From: Ianthella basta
Lineage: Eukaryota > Porifera > Demospongiae > Verongiida > Ianthellidae
NCBI GenBank assembly: GCA_964019415.1
Contig: OZ025882.1
Location: 1,343,927 to 1,407,926, forward strand
Direction of reading: 5' to 3'
DNA: 64,000 nt
Part shown: piece after piece, positions 32,245 to 46,100 of the stretch
Layout of the letters: every line of letters begins with the position of its first letter
Numbering within the stretch: position 1 is the first letter of the stretch
Notes under the pieces: model-generated
The model's database searches: none
What the model saw: the letters and a program-made list of their open reading frames with translations, nothing else
Told to the model about the DNA's origin: nothing
Position numbers and translations under genes: made by a program

Positions 32245-33423
32245 TTAGCTAGAGGCCTTGCCAACAGCTGTGGGGTTCTGCAGAGACAGAGGTGGCTGGT
32301 ATGGGTGAAGCCTGCGAGCTGAGTACTTGATTCGCCCTCCTTTCTTCACTTTAGCCTTCTTGAACCTTCCTGGTGGGTTGATGGTATCGACCCACACCTC
32401 TGACTGCTCCTTTGATGCCTTGTACTCCTTCTTGCATACGGCACACCATGGAACACAGAAGAAACATGATAGAAAGAAGAGCAGCACTGGGGCAATGGGT
32501 ATGAGGACAAACGTGACAGTCCTTTCAATGCAATGGGTAGAAATAGACAAAATGTATTCAGTTGCATTGAAGCTCGTACTGCTGCCTACATCCAGGATGT
32601 ACCATCTGAATTGGTTAGTTGGAATAGTGCATTGCTGGCCCAGAACAGAAGTGCACGAGTAGTCGCTGTATTGGAGGTCTAACTGGGTGCGATAGAATTG
32701 AAATGTGGCCGTATATTTAGTCGTTTCTGACGCAGTCTCTGCATTGGATACAATAATGTAATAGTCATCATTGCCATCGCCTGGTGCAATCTCTTGACAG
32801 AAATGCAGACGTGGAGTAATCTCTGTGGAATTGTATAGCGTGTACCCTCTGCCTGTTCTCCAAGCTTCGAAATTGCCGGAACCCTTGATAATGAGCAGCT
32901 TACTGTCGCCTCCACTGCTGCACGGCACACTTACATTAATTAAGGATCCTTCGTGAAGGTGGAAATGATGCTCTATGAAATTGCCTGGTTGAACTTCTGT
33001 GTTCTCTTCAATGCTGATCAACTCGCGTCCGTCTGTGGCCTCGGGCTGGCGCGTAACAGCGTGCAGTGTCACGTTTAGTCCCCCGGAACTGTCTTCAACT
33101 GCAATCCTATCACAGAAGATGTAGTTATAGGCGAGAAGTCGAGTGTCATTGACGTTGAAAAACAGCGTCGAACTTCCCCTGTTGACGGTGCCGAGTACAA
33201 ATGGCAGCGCAACGCCCAGTGTGATGCTACAGATGACGATCAGCAGCGAGAAGCACATGCACACCGAGAGGAGGCAGACGGCCGTGCAAGGGTATCGTCT
33301 TCGTCTCTTCTTCGTCCGCGCTAGGCTCTTATCCTCAGTGTCATAGCTCTCATCAATGCTAGTCAGGTCCTCTTCTTCGTCAGAGTGAGGTTCCTCCAGT
33401 CCTACCATCGAATCGGGATCCAT
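32245..33423 (-). CDS. Two-pass membrane glycoprotein, unrecognised family
   Basis: A single exon of 392 aa; I do not recognise the family. The N-terminus is acidic (HSDEEEDLTSIDESYDTED), followed by basic RTKKRRRRYP and a first membrane segment at residues about 46-77. The next 230 residues are probably extracellular: five N-glycosylation sequons (NDT, NVT, NVS, NST, NAT), several cysteines and beta-rich character. A second membrane segment (TFVLIPIAPVLLFFLSCFFC) at about 308-328 leads to a basic cytoplasmic tail rich in Lys/Arg. Both termini would be cytosolic by the positive-inside rule. It starts 111 bases from the LST8 start on the other strand. Function unknown. Confidence 0.8.
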   Translation of the reverse strand: MDPDSMVGLEEPHSDEEEDLTSIDESYDTEDKSLARTKKRRRRYPCTAVCLLSVCMCFSLLIVICSITLGVALPFVLGTVNRGSSTLFFNVNDTRLLAYNYIFCDRIAVEDSSGGLNVTLHAVTRQPEATDGRELISIEENTEVQPGNFIEHHFHLHEGSLINVSVPCSSGGDSKLLIIKGSGNFEAWRTGRGYTLYNSTEITPRLHFCQEIAPGDGNDDYYIIVSNAETASETTKYTATFQFYRTQLDLQYSDYSCTSVLGQQCTIPTNQFRWYILDVGSSTSFNATEYILSISTHCIERTVTFVLIPIAPVLLFFLSCFFCVPWCAVCKKEYKASKEQSEVWVDTINPPGRFKKAKVKKGGRIKYSARRLHPYQPPLSLQNPTAVGKASS

Positions 33424-33533
33424 CTTCAGATCTACCAGTGTGTTGACGCCCCTTCTGGGTGGGGCACTTGCGTGTATATCGATTTTATACAGTTTGCAAC
33501 CTGGTGTTACTCACACTGGCAAGTTACAACAAA
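33424..33533. promoter_or_regulatory. Putative bidirectional promoter, membrane glycoprotein / LST8
   Basis: The divergent start codons are 110 bases apart, leaving no room for separate promoters. No TATA box recognised. Confidence 0.55.
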
Positions 33534-34439
33534 ATGGACTCCCACGGCGACATCTTATTCGTGACCGGGGGCTATGACCATCTCATCAAGTTCTGGAGGC
33601 CCCACGATGGAGTTTGCCATAGAACAGTACAGCACCCCGACTCTGTGAGGACACATCCAAGCCAACATGCGCGCTTAAAACACACACATGCTTCGCTTAG
33701 TTGACGACTGCTTGATTTGTGCATGCATAAACAGATAGTTGGTATCTATGGGTTGCCATACTAGCTACAGGCTGTGTATGTATTCGACTCTGTACTAAGT
33801 ATTGAATCTGAACATCACTCAAATGTACGGCCTTACTAGTCATTTCAATGTCAGTACCATTCCACCTACCCTTGGTCAGGTCATGGTAGATTTTGATGCT
33901 GTAGATGCTCTTAATCATATCGATGGATCTACTAATAACGAATTTCTTACCAGAACACTTCTGATAAACAACATCAATTGCAGGACGTTTTGTCCTGAAG
34001 GTCTTTGTCAACTGTTTATGGGTGGATGGTAGATTCTCTATGTATACAGAGTGCCTGTGTTCATCCACTCCAAGTTCCCTATTCCATTATTGAACATAGA
34101 AAGCACTGGGTGTGGCTTAGGTGACAAGTGCTAGATGAGAGTACCTCTCCAGTGCCGCCACCTGTGTTGACTGCTGACAATGCTTCTCCTCTGTTGCTCC
34201 ACAGCAAGTGAATGCACTGGCCATCACTCCTGACAAGCGGTTCACTGCAGCTGCAGGTACCCACTCCTGGCCATGTGTGGTGTGGTCTGTAGTGTATAGT
34301 GTGAGGTGGAGTAGGACCATAGTGTCTATTGTGGGACTGGATTGTGCTGGTTTGGATGGTACACTTCTGTATTCTCATCCACAGGCTACCAGCATATCCG
34401 AATGTATGATGTTAATTCTTCTGATCATAGTGCTGTGAG

Positions 34440-34515
<76 letters not shown>

Positions 34516-36479
34516 ACCTCCCTAAACACTAAACGTTTGTTCTGTCCCTCTCTTCACAGATATACGACTATGAAGGTGTGTTGAAGAACATTAACTGTTT
34601 GGGGTTCAATCAGTCTGGTATATGGATGTACTCAGGAGGGGAGGACAAGACGGCACGAATATGGGACCTTAGGTAAGTGTGTGTGTGTGTGTGTGTGTGT
34701 GTTGTTGTTGTTGTTGTTGGGGTATATGAAAGCAGTAGATCGTGGTGTTGCTGTTTTGTGTGGTCATCAACAAACCAGTGCCACCTCACCCAGTGATGGC
34801 GTCATCTGTGTATTTGTAACTCTGCGCATACATTAGGGTGGTTTGTGAACTGGCCAAGAAAATTGTTATATATCACTCGTGTCCCCCCTCCCTCCCATCT
34901 CTCCTCCCTCCTATTCTTCTCCCTCCCATTTTTCATCCCTCCCATTTCTCCTCCCTCCCCTTTCTCCTCCCTCCTATTTCTCTTCCTTCCTATTTTTTCT
35001 CCCGTCTTTCACCCTCTTTCCCTCCTTTGCAAAGGTCTCATGGTCTCCAGAGCAACCGTTCCTTTCAAGCACAAAGTCCCATCAACTGTATGGCCCTCCA
35101 CCCGAATCAGTGCATGGTTGCCATGGGAGACCAAAAGGGAAATCTTACCCTTTGGGACCTTAGCAATGATCAGCACATGAATTTGGTGAGCAGACCTCAC
35201 TACTGCTACAGCTACACTGGATAGTCGTGTGTGTGTGTGTGTGTGCGTGCATGCGTGCGTGTGTGTGTGTGTGTGCGTGTGTGTGTGCATGCGTGCGTGC
35301 GTGTGTGTGTGTGCATGTGTGTGTGTGTGGCACACATCCATAATAATGGTGTAGGATAAGCAGGTAATATTTGAATTTGGCAGTAGTCGAGTGCCTGATA
35401 TTGCACTGGGTTGGGTAGTGTTTCTGAGGAGTCCTTTAAACATTTGTGCAAGACATGGCACTCCCCGTCCCTGCCAATGTGGCTGCAGTCCACTGAGAAA
35501 TCTGGAGATACTCAACGACACCTTGAATGTCCCAGATTGTTAAGTGGTGATGGCTATCATCAGCTTTTGTAATGCATCAACCCTGTGTGGGCCGTTGCTA
35601 TTGCTGTATTCATGCAGGTTCCCGAGCCAGATGTTTCCATCAACAGTGTTGACATTGATCTAGACGGTGCCTACCTGGCTGCTGCCAATAGCAACGGGAA
35701 GATTTACATCTGGAGCCTCACTTCCGGCTCATCTGCTGTCATCAATACACAACCGAGGAACGAAATCTCCGCTCACAAGCGATATGTGCTCAAGTGCACA
35801 TTCAGCCCAGACTCAAGGTACTGTACTGTACTGTAGATGTAGGGGCAGGTCTGGTTGAGGACACACACACACACACACGCACGCACGCACACACATGCAC
35901 GCACGCACACGCACGCACACAGACACACACACACACATGCACACACACACACACACACACACAACGCAATACACACCAATTCTATCTGTATGCAAGCAGT
36001 ATCGTTGTGATGTTGTGAAGCTCTCCTCTTCCCTCTTCCCCCACTGCATCACGTGGAACAGTCTGCTGGCCACCACCTCAGCTGACTCCACCATAAAAGT
36101 GTGGTCCACGGCTGACTTTCAGCTTCGTAACAATTTGAAGAGAGGACAGGAGAAGTGGGTCTGGGACTGTGCTTTTGCCCAAGACTCACAACATTTATTT
36201 ACAGGTTAGTGGTTAGGTGGGTGGGAGTCGCATTACACTGTTTAGTGTGGGAGTCACAATATGGTGTACGTGTGTGTGTGCGTGCGTGCGTGGAGGTGGA
36301 TAGGAGTCACAGTACAGTTTATGTTGGGGTATGTTGACAGCTGTTGGTGTGTGTGCCCCATTCCCATTCCAGCTTCAAGTGACCACAAGGCTAGACTTTG
36401 GAATGTGGATCAAGCTTCAGCAATCAGAGAATTCAGTGGACATCAGAAGGCAATTGTAGCATTGGCGTACAGAGAGTGA
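33534..36479 (+). CDS. MLST8: LST8, WD40 subunit of TOR complexes 1 and 2
   Basis: Eight exons in phase: 33534-33644, 34205-34256, 34385-34434, 34560-34672, 35035-35185, 35618-35817, 36062-36204 and 36373-36479, 308 aa (human 326). The whole protein is WD40 repeats: [60 protein letters not shown] with [40 protein letters not shown], and [13 protein letters not shown] with [15 protein letters not shown]. Seven blades are expected. LST8 binds and stabilises the TOR kinase domain in the cytosol and at lysosomal membranes. Its last codons and stop are the left edge of the duplicated unit repeated three more times to the right, where only this short tail of the gene is copied. Confidence 0.95.
34440..34514. 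repeat. (TG)n microsatellite, LST8 intron 3
   Basis: About 37 TG units directly after the donor GTGAGTTG. Confidence 0.95.
35224..35332. repeat. (TG/CG)n microsatellite, LST8 intron 5
   Basis: TG tract with frequent GC interruptions (GTGCGTGCATGC). A CA/CG counterpart occurs in intron 6 at about 35861-35963. Confidence 0.93.
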
Positions 36480-36513
36480 AGCGGCATGTTCCATTTTTAT
36501 TTCTTTGGACAAC

Positions 36514-36519
36514 ATTAAA
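36514..36519 (+). terminator. Poly(A) signal ATTAAA of LST8
   Basis: ATTAAA lies 35 bases after the LST8 stop codon. It overlaps in position with the 3' UTR expected for the convergent HDAC6-like gene. Confidence 0.5.
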
Positions 36520-36562
36520 GAATCCAAAATGTTTTGTGAACGTCTCCAAACATCACCATTTC

Positions 36563-36568
36563 TTTATT
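36563..36568 (-). terminator. Poly(A) signal AATAAA for HDAC6-like unit 1
   Basis: Minus-strand AATAAA about 605 bases beyond the stop codon of the last HDAC6-like exon. The same site is kept in units 3 and 4 but reads AATAGA in unit 2. Confidence 0.5.
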
Positions 36569-37172
36569 ATTGATGTAGCTACTGGTGTGAGCCATAGCTG
36601 CAGCTGTAATCTACATAATGCATTCAAGTTTGTACAAGTGACACGCAACAAGCATGTTTCCACAGTCATATATACAGTAGGTAAGGCATGCATGCATGAA
36701 CCAACTACCATGCAACCAACCATGAGGTCACTCACTCCCCATGGGTGCAACCAGCTGCATTCGTGTCCCTGGACACATTGTGAATATCGAATGGCTGTAT
36801 ATATATAGTATGACCATATCCCCCCCCACCACCACCATGCACACTGCCTAAAATGCACAGTCACTTTCATGTGAACAATATTATACAGGTTTGTCATGCC
36901 ATACATGACATACCACATGCAACATATACATACCAGAATACATCTCTCCATGCCAAATACAAAGTGTACACCATAATAGTTATTGCAATTTTACACAGCC
37001 AGCATTTAATATTGAGAGTACACTCAATGGTATACGCACAGCATATGAGTGCATTGGTTGAGTCACACTACTAGTACTAAAGATACAAACTCAGAGAATA
37101 TTGGCGTGTTCATAGCTACTGACCCACACTCAAGCTTGTACCACACTTAGACTGTGTGCACCACGGCACACG

Positions 37173-40100
37173 TTAGTCTTGCCCGGGGAGACAGCCAAAC
37201 TTGGCAAGGTGGGCTGCTCTGTGCACCTCGTTGAAATCCTGCAAGGAACGGAGAGTACGTATACTTTTCACTGTACTTGATACACTGTGTATTATGGGTG
37301 GATGTTACCATGATATAGATAGGTCACACAGTCACATGTGCACAATGAATCTGTCCACACAAGTACATACATACATACGTACACATGCACACACAAACAC
37401 ACACGATTATTATGTAATGTGCACACACACTTCTCATTGATTTACTTCCCCTCCCCTCCCTTCCCTTACCCTCCCTCCCCTCTCCTCTTCCCTTCCCCTC
37501 CCTCCCCTCCCCTCTTCCCTCCCCTCCTCTCCCCTCCCCTCTTCCCTCCCCTCCTCTCCCCTCCCCCCATCCCCATCCCGTCCCCCTCTCCCCTACCTCA
37601 TTGTGTATGTAGTCGTCACAGGAATAGCACCACACAGAGAGGTCAGAGAAGGACAGTGCCAGAGGGTGGTGAGACTCCTCGTTGTGCTGCACCATGTGCT
37701 GGTTAACATAACGGCTGCAGTGGATCTGACCAGACAGGAGAGGGGGGAAGGGAGCCGTTACACCAGTACTACATAACACATACGTACATTCTGCATGTAC
37801 ATAGACACATACATACATACACTACGTATGTGCATACACAAAAATGGTTCACCAACTCCACATTCATATGCATGTCAGTTGAACAATCACTACAGCATTC
37901 CACATGCACTGGTGGTGGTGGTCCTCTGTAATACATGCCAGTGTGGTGTTTTTAAGTAACAAATGGCACACAATTTTATGGATGAAAACATTAGGTACCC
38001 GTTGCAACTGGTACTGTATGGTATGTGTATTGGGTGGCAGTACCATAGCCAGGTTTCTGCTATAATTATAGTCTGTATAATTAATGTCTGAGGTGTGTGA
38101 ACACTGAAAAGAGCATACAAGACTGCAGCACATCAGTGTGCTGGCACCCCTGTGTGTTGCAGTCTACTGGTAGCCAACAGTGGTGCAGATTTGTAGAGCC
38201 TTTATTCAATTTGCAGACATAGGTCTTGCACTGACCAACTTCGTTAGCAGAGGTACTTACCTCGCACCAGCACCCGATACAACAGGCCTACATTCTTGCT
38301 TCTGTCAAAGGCTATGCTACACTACATGTGTACTGTATAACACGACTCGCTAACAAAGTTGCTGGCTGACCAACACTGCACACATAGATATACCTCATTA
38401 CGTATTCATGCACGCAGGCTGAACACCTCACACTGAATAGGTCTTTCATTATCTATCATAAAACTGACAACTACAGAGTTCACACTCAACACCTTAGCTA
38501 TGTAATACAGTACACTGAGGTAAAGTTTAGCGTATGAATGAGCCACACAATTAGTACAATTTCATCTATCACACACTCGTGTTTGCAGTTGACACTGTTT
38601 TCTCAGACTTCACGGCAACATTGGAAACCTGACAAGCATTGCACATTCTACCGCTCAGTAAAGTTTTCATTCTATAGCGGACAGGTTTGAGAAATGCGAT
38701 GATGAGAATGGGAGCGGGGTACAGGGACACCAGTCCAATGATGTAGCCGGAGTATATCCCTGCAGTGTTCCCAGAAGAGACAAGAACGTTAATTGTTATG
38801 AAGGCCACTGAGTTGATGGAAGTCCCTGTGACCAGAAACAGAGCTAACTTTGCCACTGGCTTGTTGTAATCTGACTCTGCTGTGATGCTGTGCTTCTTGA
38901 TGTAGCGAAGGACTATGCATGGCACAACAAGGCACACAACTACAGGCACCAAGGAGGTGATGGTGAGCCCAAAGACTGCAAAAAACAACCTGGCCTCACG
39001 AATAATGGTGTCATCCGGAACTGGTAGGCAGACTGCACCAGCAACATAGCCCACAGCATACACCTGAGGCACTAGGTACTGGATGCACAGGAGAATGGAC
39101 AGACCCCAAACAACGCATAGGGACAGAACAATGTAGAGTGTTTTCACTCTCTGTCCGTATCGCACAATAACCAGCACCATAATGGAGTATCCTGCCACGC
39201 TAAAGCTACTTGCTGCTGAGCAGATAATGTACAACCACAGAGTGAAACGGCAGAGCAGAAGGGGTGGAGGAGGGGCATCTGAGAACACTGTGACCACCAC
39301 AGTGAGGCTTACAAGAATACCAAGTGCACTTATCAGAAGTCCAGCCACCAGAGTGCTCATCAAGTACATCCTGAGGCCTTTTGCAAGCTCATGTGTTGTG
39401 CAGACGGCGAGACAGGTGGGTACACTCAGAACAAAGGTTAGCCCTCCCAATGACGCTATCAGAAAACCAAATGCTTCCAAGTTGCCAGAATGTCCTTGGG
39501 GTCCTTCCATGTCAGTGCAGTTAGAGGCATTGGTGCAGTTTGCCATATCACATTCAGACTCTGAGCACGCTAACTGAACGGTGGAACACCAGCTGACACA
39601 AGTAATGTATTTGTTCCTCCTTTACAGGTTGGATTTCCAGAAATAATGAACACTGGGGCAGGTACCTTCACAGGTAAAGGGACTGAGAGTGATGTAATGC
39701 ATATATTATCACTGCTGTAGCAATACACTTGTATATTACAATACAGCTATTCTTTGCCTGTAGGAATAATATTATACTCAATGACTAGTGGTACTTGTCT
39801 AGCATGCCAACAATGTTATTTACGCTACCTGATAACATACATACTTTCTGTATAATAAAGAAAGAATAAAAATTTTCTACAGAAACTACTAAAGATGTAG
39901 GACTGGCATAAAAAGTACAGAAACAAGGAAGGGCTACTACACAGTGGAACATTCACTATTGTCTGTACATGCAAGAGTGCAGTACTGCAACACCCTTCAA
40001 TGTAGGGACAATGGTGAATGCTCCACTGTGTAGTAGGCTTTCCTTGTTTCTGCACTTTTTATGCCAGCCCTACATCTTTAGTAGTTTTTGTAGAAAATTT

Positions 40101-43100
40101 TATTCTTTCTTGTTTTTGCACTTTTTATGGAGCGTAAGCTCAGATATGATACATTGCTACAACCACAGGACAGCACTGCGAGTATATGGCCCTCATATTT
40201 TTACTCTGGAGTGGAACAGAAGTGGCATGCAGCTAGGACCTAGGCTCTGCACTAAGTCAGGAACGTCCACCGGAAGCTACCTTGCAGTAATTTAAATGAC
40301 AGCCCACTGACACAACCACTGCGGATGTCCTTCTAAACGGTGCGCTGGCTAATAGCGGCCAAAGCTTGTCCCGTATGCACTTGCGAACACTCATCTGACT
40401 GCGTTGTGGGGCTATTGGCCCAAAACTTTAAAAGAGGACTATTCACTAAGCAACAATTGCTGTATGGAATAGGAAAGGGAAGTTGATCACTGAACCATGT
40501 CCACATTATACATTAGCATTTTCTACAACAACATGTTTATGTTTTGGTGACTCTTTTCCTATATAGGCCATCATGTTTCCACACAGCTATTGTATGCATA
40601 CAGAGAGTATTATTGAATTACATATCATACAGGCTCACACAGTGCTGAGTAGTACGTACAGTCTAGCTTACAGACCAGACTGGACACTGCCATTAGTGTG
40701 GGTGTGGGTGTGCCGGTGTTGGCATGCATGTAGCTTTGTGGGCATACAGTATGCTAGATCGAGAGTATGTGTGAGAGCGCATGTGTTTGGATGTCAATGA
40801 CATGATTGGGTTACATTGGGGACAGACTGAGTGACATTCACATTACTTATTTTCACAGCATTTACAATAGCTATAGCTACTCTGCATATGTATTATATTT
40901 ACCCACTTGTCTGCTTAAGTCATGCATTTTTATGAAGTTCAAATTCCCATGCATGCATTGTGCGGATGATGAAAGTAAAATGTATTATGCCTGCATGGAA
41001 ACTTAGAATGTAGACATAGGTGAGGGGGTCCACATATTTCAGGGTAGGTCCAAAGATTTCAGTCCATTTCTGAAATATAATTCTGCTCTATGTCTTACGT
41101 ACCTCACCATGTTTCCTTTCACCTGTACTACAGAGTTTGACTCCCTGGTTAGGTCGCTACTGTGTGCCATCTTGAACATCAGCCTTGATGATTCTGCCTG
41201 CAGCTGGACCCAAGCATCACTACCAATTCGGTGTGGTGGTTTGGGCATCTGGAGTGCTACCCAGCTTGCTCTTTCCGCCTACTTGGCCTCAGCTGCGGGT
41301 TCCTTGGACCTTGTCAGGCAGAGTGTTCCACCCAGGCTACAGGATGCGCCTTACCCAGAGGAAAGCACAGTGCTGAATTCATGGAGTCAGGGGCACAGTG
41401 CACCCCCACCCACTGCTCCAACATCCTGCCAGCAGAGGGCCTGGGACTCCCCCAGAGTAACAGCATCAGCTGCAGCCTTACTAGAGGCAGTCCCAGATCC
41501 AACAACAAGAGCTCACCTCCTGGCTTCTAGGAGAAAGGAGTCAGGGGCATGGCTGCAGGCATTCCCGATGTCTGCACTCGGCCTTCACATTGACAACAAC
41601 GTGGTGAGGGTGGCAGTGGGACTTCGCCTGGGTGTGTGTCACTCTTTGCCAGGCACACCACTGCCACCAGTGTGGAATGGAAGTGGACCACCTTGGGTTA
41701 CATGGCCTAAGCTGCAGGAAAAGTCAAGGCCACCACTCACGGCATGCGGCAATTGCAATCAATGATCTAATCAAGAGTGCTTTGGCATCAGCCCAAGTAC
41801 CTTCACACCTAAAGCCATCAGGCATCTCAGGTGTGGATGGGAAGAGGCCAGATGGGGCAACAGTGACACCCTGGAAGTGTGGTTGTGCCCTGGTATGGGA
41901 CGCAACTTGTGCGGACACCTATGCCCCTTCACATGTTGCCCTCGCTGCCAGGGAGGCTGGTGCGGTGGCAGAACAAGCAGAGAAGCGGAAGACAGAAAAG
42001 TATGCCCACCTCAGTGTTAGTCACCACTTCATGCCCTTCACTGTGGAGACCTCCAGTGTGTTCAGATCAGAGGCATTGTCCTTACTGGATGACATAGGCA
42101 GACGGATCAGGGCTGAGACGGGGTAACCTTGGTCTTTACAGTTCCTCCTTCTGTTGCCATTCAGCGAGAGAATGTGGCGTCAGTGTTGGGCACAGCACAT
42201 GTGATTGACAACATTTTCATTTGATTTCCTTACTTTGATTCTGCAGAGCACAGCTCTGCTTAGGAGGCTGCTTTGGTGTAGTGCTTTGTTCATTTTAAAA
42301 TTTTAATTTTAAGGTAAATTTAATGTTAATTTAATTTCACATTAATTAAGTTCATTGATTTGGTAGAGGCTCATAGCTGCGATTGTAGATTTAGCAAATA
42401 ATTAGATGAGCAATACTGCAGCCTGAAGAAAGGAGGGTCGCAGGACGTTTCGGCTCGAGAGCCTTTGTCAACTGCTTACAGTTCTACTGTAAATTAAATT
42501 AACATTAAATTTACCTTAAAATTAAATTTTTAAAATGAATAAAGCACGGCACTTTGCCAACTGCTTACAGTTCTTCTGTAAGCAGTTGACAAAGGCTCTC
42601 GAGCCGAAACGTCCTGCGACCCTCCTTTCTTCAAGCTGCAGTATTGCTCATCTAATTATTTGCTAAATTAAGTTCATTGTTTATTACAGCATGTATAATT
42701 ATGTCTCTATTATTTTGATGTAGATAACAAAATATTATTATTATTTCATCATGTTTGTGTACCTTATGATGACTGTAACCTTGGTTTGATTGTTGTTGAC
42801 TGATTTACATTTTGAAATATTTGGACTGGGGGGAACCTTTTCAGGGTGGTCCATTTTTTTTACCTTTGAGGTGCATCAGGGCTCCACCCGTAACATTACA
42901 TCTGCTCCCACCAAGTTTCTGGATCAAACCATTGGTGCCAAACCTACCAACACAAAGTTGCACTCGAGTAAGAAGATCACAGAGAGAGTCTATGCGGCTC
43001 TCAATGAGATTGACTGTAGACCCATCAGAGGCGAGTATGAGGCTTGGATTTACAAATTCTACCTGGTCTCCTCGATCCTGTTCAATACGGTGGACTGTAT

Positions 43101-46100
43101 CTCCCAAAGCACTATTAACAAGATACAAACCAGAGTCACCTCCCTCTTGAAGCGTTGGCTGTGGATTCCAAGATGTGCAACCTTGGCATCTATTTTCCAT
43201 CCAGATGTAACCAACTTCCCATATCTACTTCATGTCCAGGAAAAGGCTAAACTAAGACTCCTAGCCCAAGTTCGCCTGTCCCAGGATATAGGAACATTGT
43301 GGAAATGGAAGTCTAAGCAGAAGGGGTGGGGGAGGGGCATCTGGGAACACGGTGACCACCACAATCAGGCTTACAAGAATACCAATTGCACTCATCAGAA
43401 GTCCAGCCACCAATGTGCTCATCAAATACATCCTGAGGCCTTTTGCAAGCACATGCGTTGTGCAGCCAAACACTAACAAGCTTGCTGGTTGAGCAACACT
43501 GCACACATAGAGACACCTCACTACATATTCATGCATGTAGGGTGAACACACCTCACACTGAATAGGCTTTTCATCATCATCATCATAAAAACTGACAACT
43601 ACAGAGTTCACACTCAACACCAGAGCTAATATAGTACTAGTACATTAAGGTAAAGTTTAGCAAAATGTGCCATACAATTAGTACAATTTCATCTATCACA
43701 CACTTGTGTTTGCAGTTGTTTTCTCAGACTTCACAGCAACATTGGATACCTGTCGTGACAAACATTGCACATTCTACCGCTCAGTAAAGTTTTCATTCTA
43801 TAACGGACAGGTTTGAGAAATGCGATGATGAGAATGGGAGCAGGGTACAGGGACACCAGTCCAATGATGTAGATAGAGTATATCCCTGCAGTGCTCCCAA
43901 TGGAGAGGTATGCAAGAATGCTAATTGTTATGATGCCCACTGAGTTGATGGAAGTCCCTGTGACCAGACACAGAGCTAACTTTGCCACTGGCTTGTTGTA
44001 ATCTGACTCTGCTGTGATGCTGTGCTTCTTGATGTAGCGAAGGACTATGCATGGCACAACAAGGCACACAACTACAGGCACCAAGGAGATGATGGTGAGC
44101 CCAACGATCATGAAAAACAATTGGGCCTCACGAATAATGGTGTCATCCGGAACTGGTAGGCAGACTGCACCAGCAACATAGCTCACAGCATACAGCTGAG
44201 GCACTTGGTACTGGATGCACAGGAGAATGGATAGGCCCCAAACAACACATAGGGACAGAACAATGTAGAGTGTTTTCACTCTCTGTCCGTATAGCACAAT
44301 TACGTACCAGAACCATAATGGAGTATCCTGCCACGCTAAAGCTCCTTGCTGCTGAGAAGATACGGTACAACCACAGAGCGAAACGGCAGAGCAGAAGGGG
44401 TGGAGGAGGGGCATCTGAGAACACCGTGAACACCACAATGAGGCTTGCAAGAATACAAATTGCACTCATCAGAAGTCCAGCCACCAATGTGCTCATCAAG
44501 TACATCCTGAGGCCTTTTGCAAGCTCATGTGTTGTGCAGACAGCGATGCAGGTGGGTACACTCAGAACAAAAGTTAGCCCTCCCAGTGACATTATCAGAA
44601 AACCAAATGCTTCCAAGTCATCAGAATTTCCTTGGGGTCCTTCCATGTCAGTGCAGTTAGAGGCATTGGTGCAGTTTGCCATCTCACATTCAGACACTGA
44701 GCACGCTAACTGAACGGTGGAACACCAGCTGATGCAAGTAATTGAAGAACAACTAAGAATTTGTTCCAATTCTTTACAGGTTGTAATCACAGAAATAATG
44801 AACACTGGGGCAGGCACCTTTACAGGTAAAGGAACTGAGAGCGATGTATTAACACTGCTGTAGCAATACGTATATATATACGATATAGATATACGATATA
44901 TACATCACAGCTATTCTTTGCTTGTACGTAGGAATAATATGAAAGACGAGTGGTACTTGTCTAGCACACCAACAATGTTATTTACGCTACCTGAACACAT
45001 ACATACTTTCTGTGAATATGAAACAAATTGAACAATAAAGTTTAACAGACTAATACTATTTTCATTACGTATTAAAAGACACAGCACAAACAATGAAACA
45101 GCCAGCAGTGAATTGTAATTCAGTCAGTACTATAATACTGTAGGTATACTATTATAATAGCGAGGGTATTGTATTATAATTGTTAGAGCTGCACCACCAC
45201 ACCACCACTACCACACAGTGCAAGTGGTAAGCATGCGTGCACGTTCATTCACGTCTGCATCAGTAATTCAGCTGATATGTGAAGGGTACCAAGGCAAGAG
45301 GCTGAGGACCAGTGTGGGCACAAGATGGAGTGGAAACAGCAACCAAATGCTAGCTGTACAAGAGCACATCCTTTCACCTTTTCATACACCTACACATGTA
45401 ACAGGTTGCTGAATCCACACTCCAGCTTGCGTTCACACCGGACCAGACTGTCTGCACTTTGCACTGGTCGCTTATGATAACAAACACACACACACACTGT
45501 ACATCGTTGCATACAGAATGTACAGTATATACAATACAGTATACCAGATCAGTACACATGTACATTTAGTAGCATGTGTCTACACGACCCATCCTCTGGC
45601 CCCCGGCATGTACTGTACACATACCTCATAGCATGAGAGGCAGACCCAGTTCTCTCCAACATGGCCGCACTCCTGACATGGTTTCTTTGCATCCAGCCCC
45701 ACCTCAGGCACCAGCTTGAGTCCATTGTCGGAGTGTTCACAGTGTGCACGAGGTGTGACAGCAAACATCATAGTCTGCAGGCAAAAGGGAATTCAAGGGA
45801 GGAACAGAATAATATTAAAAGTACGTAGCACAAAGACACTACGTATTGCATACAAGCATTTTCTTCTGCAACTCAGAAGCTGCAGTGCATTGTTCAACAA
45901 TAGTGCCCATGGGCACGCACACATACGTACGTATGAGAGCCTGTTGGTCTACTGCAACAGCATGGAAACTGGCAAACTACACATATCCATCACCACTCAC
46001 GTGTCCTGCGTTCTCCAGTTCTCCCACAACTAGCCTGTTCTGGCCCGTCAGTTCTACTGGAATATGAGCACCCTGGAGTCCTACTGCCACCGCACCAAGA

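Noticed and set aside
44270..44713. Plus-strand open frames repeated at every receptor (also 39182, 49457, 52044, 58404)
   Set aside because: They are antisense to the receptor N-terminal half and are open because that half is conserved; no domain in the plus-strand translation.
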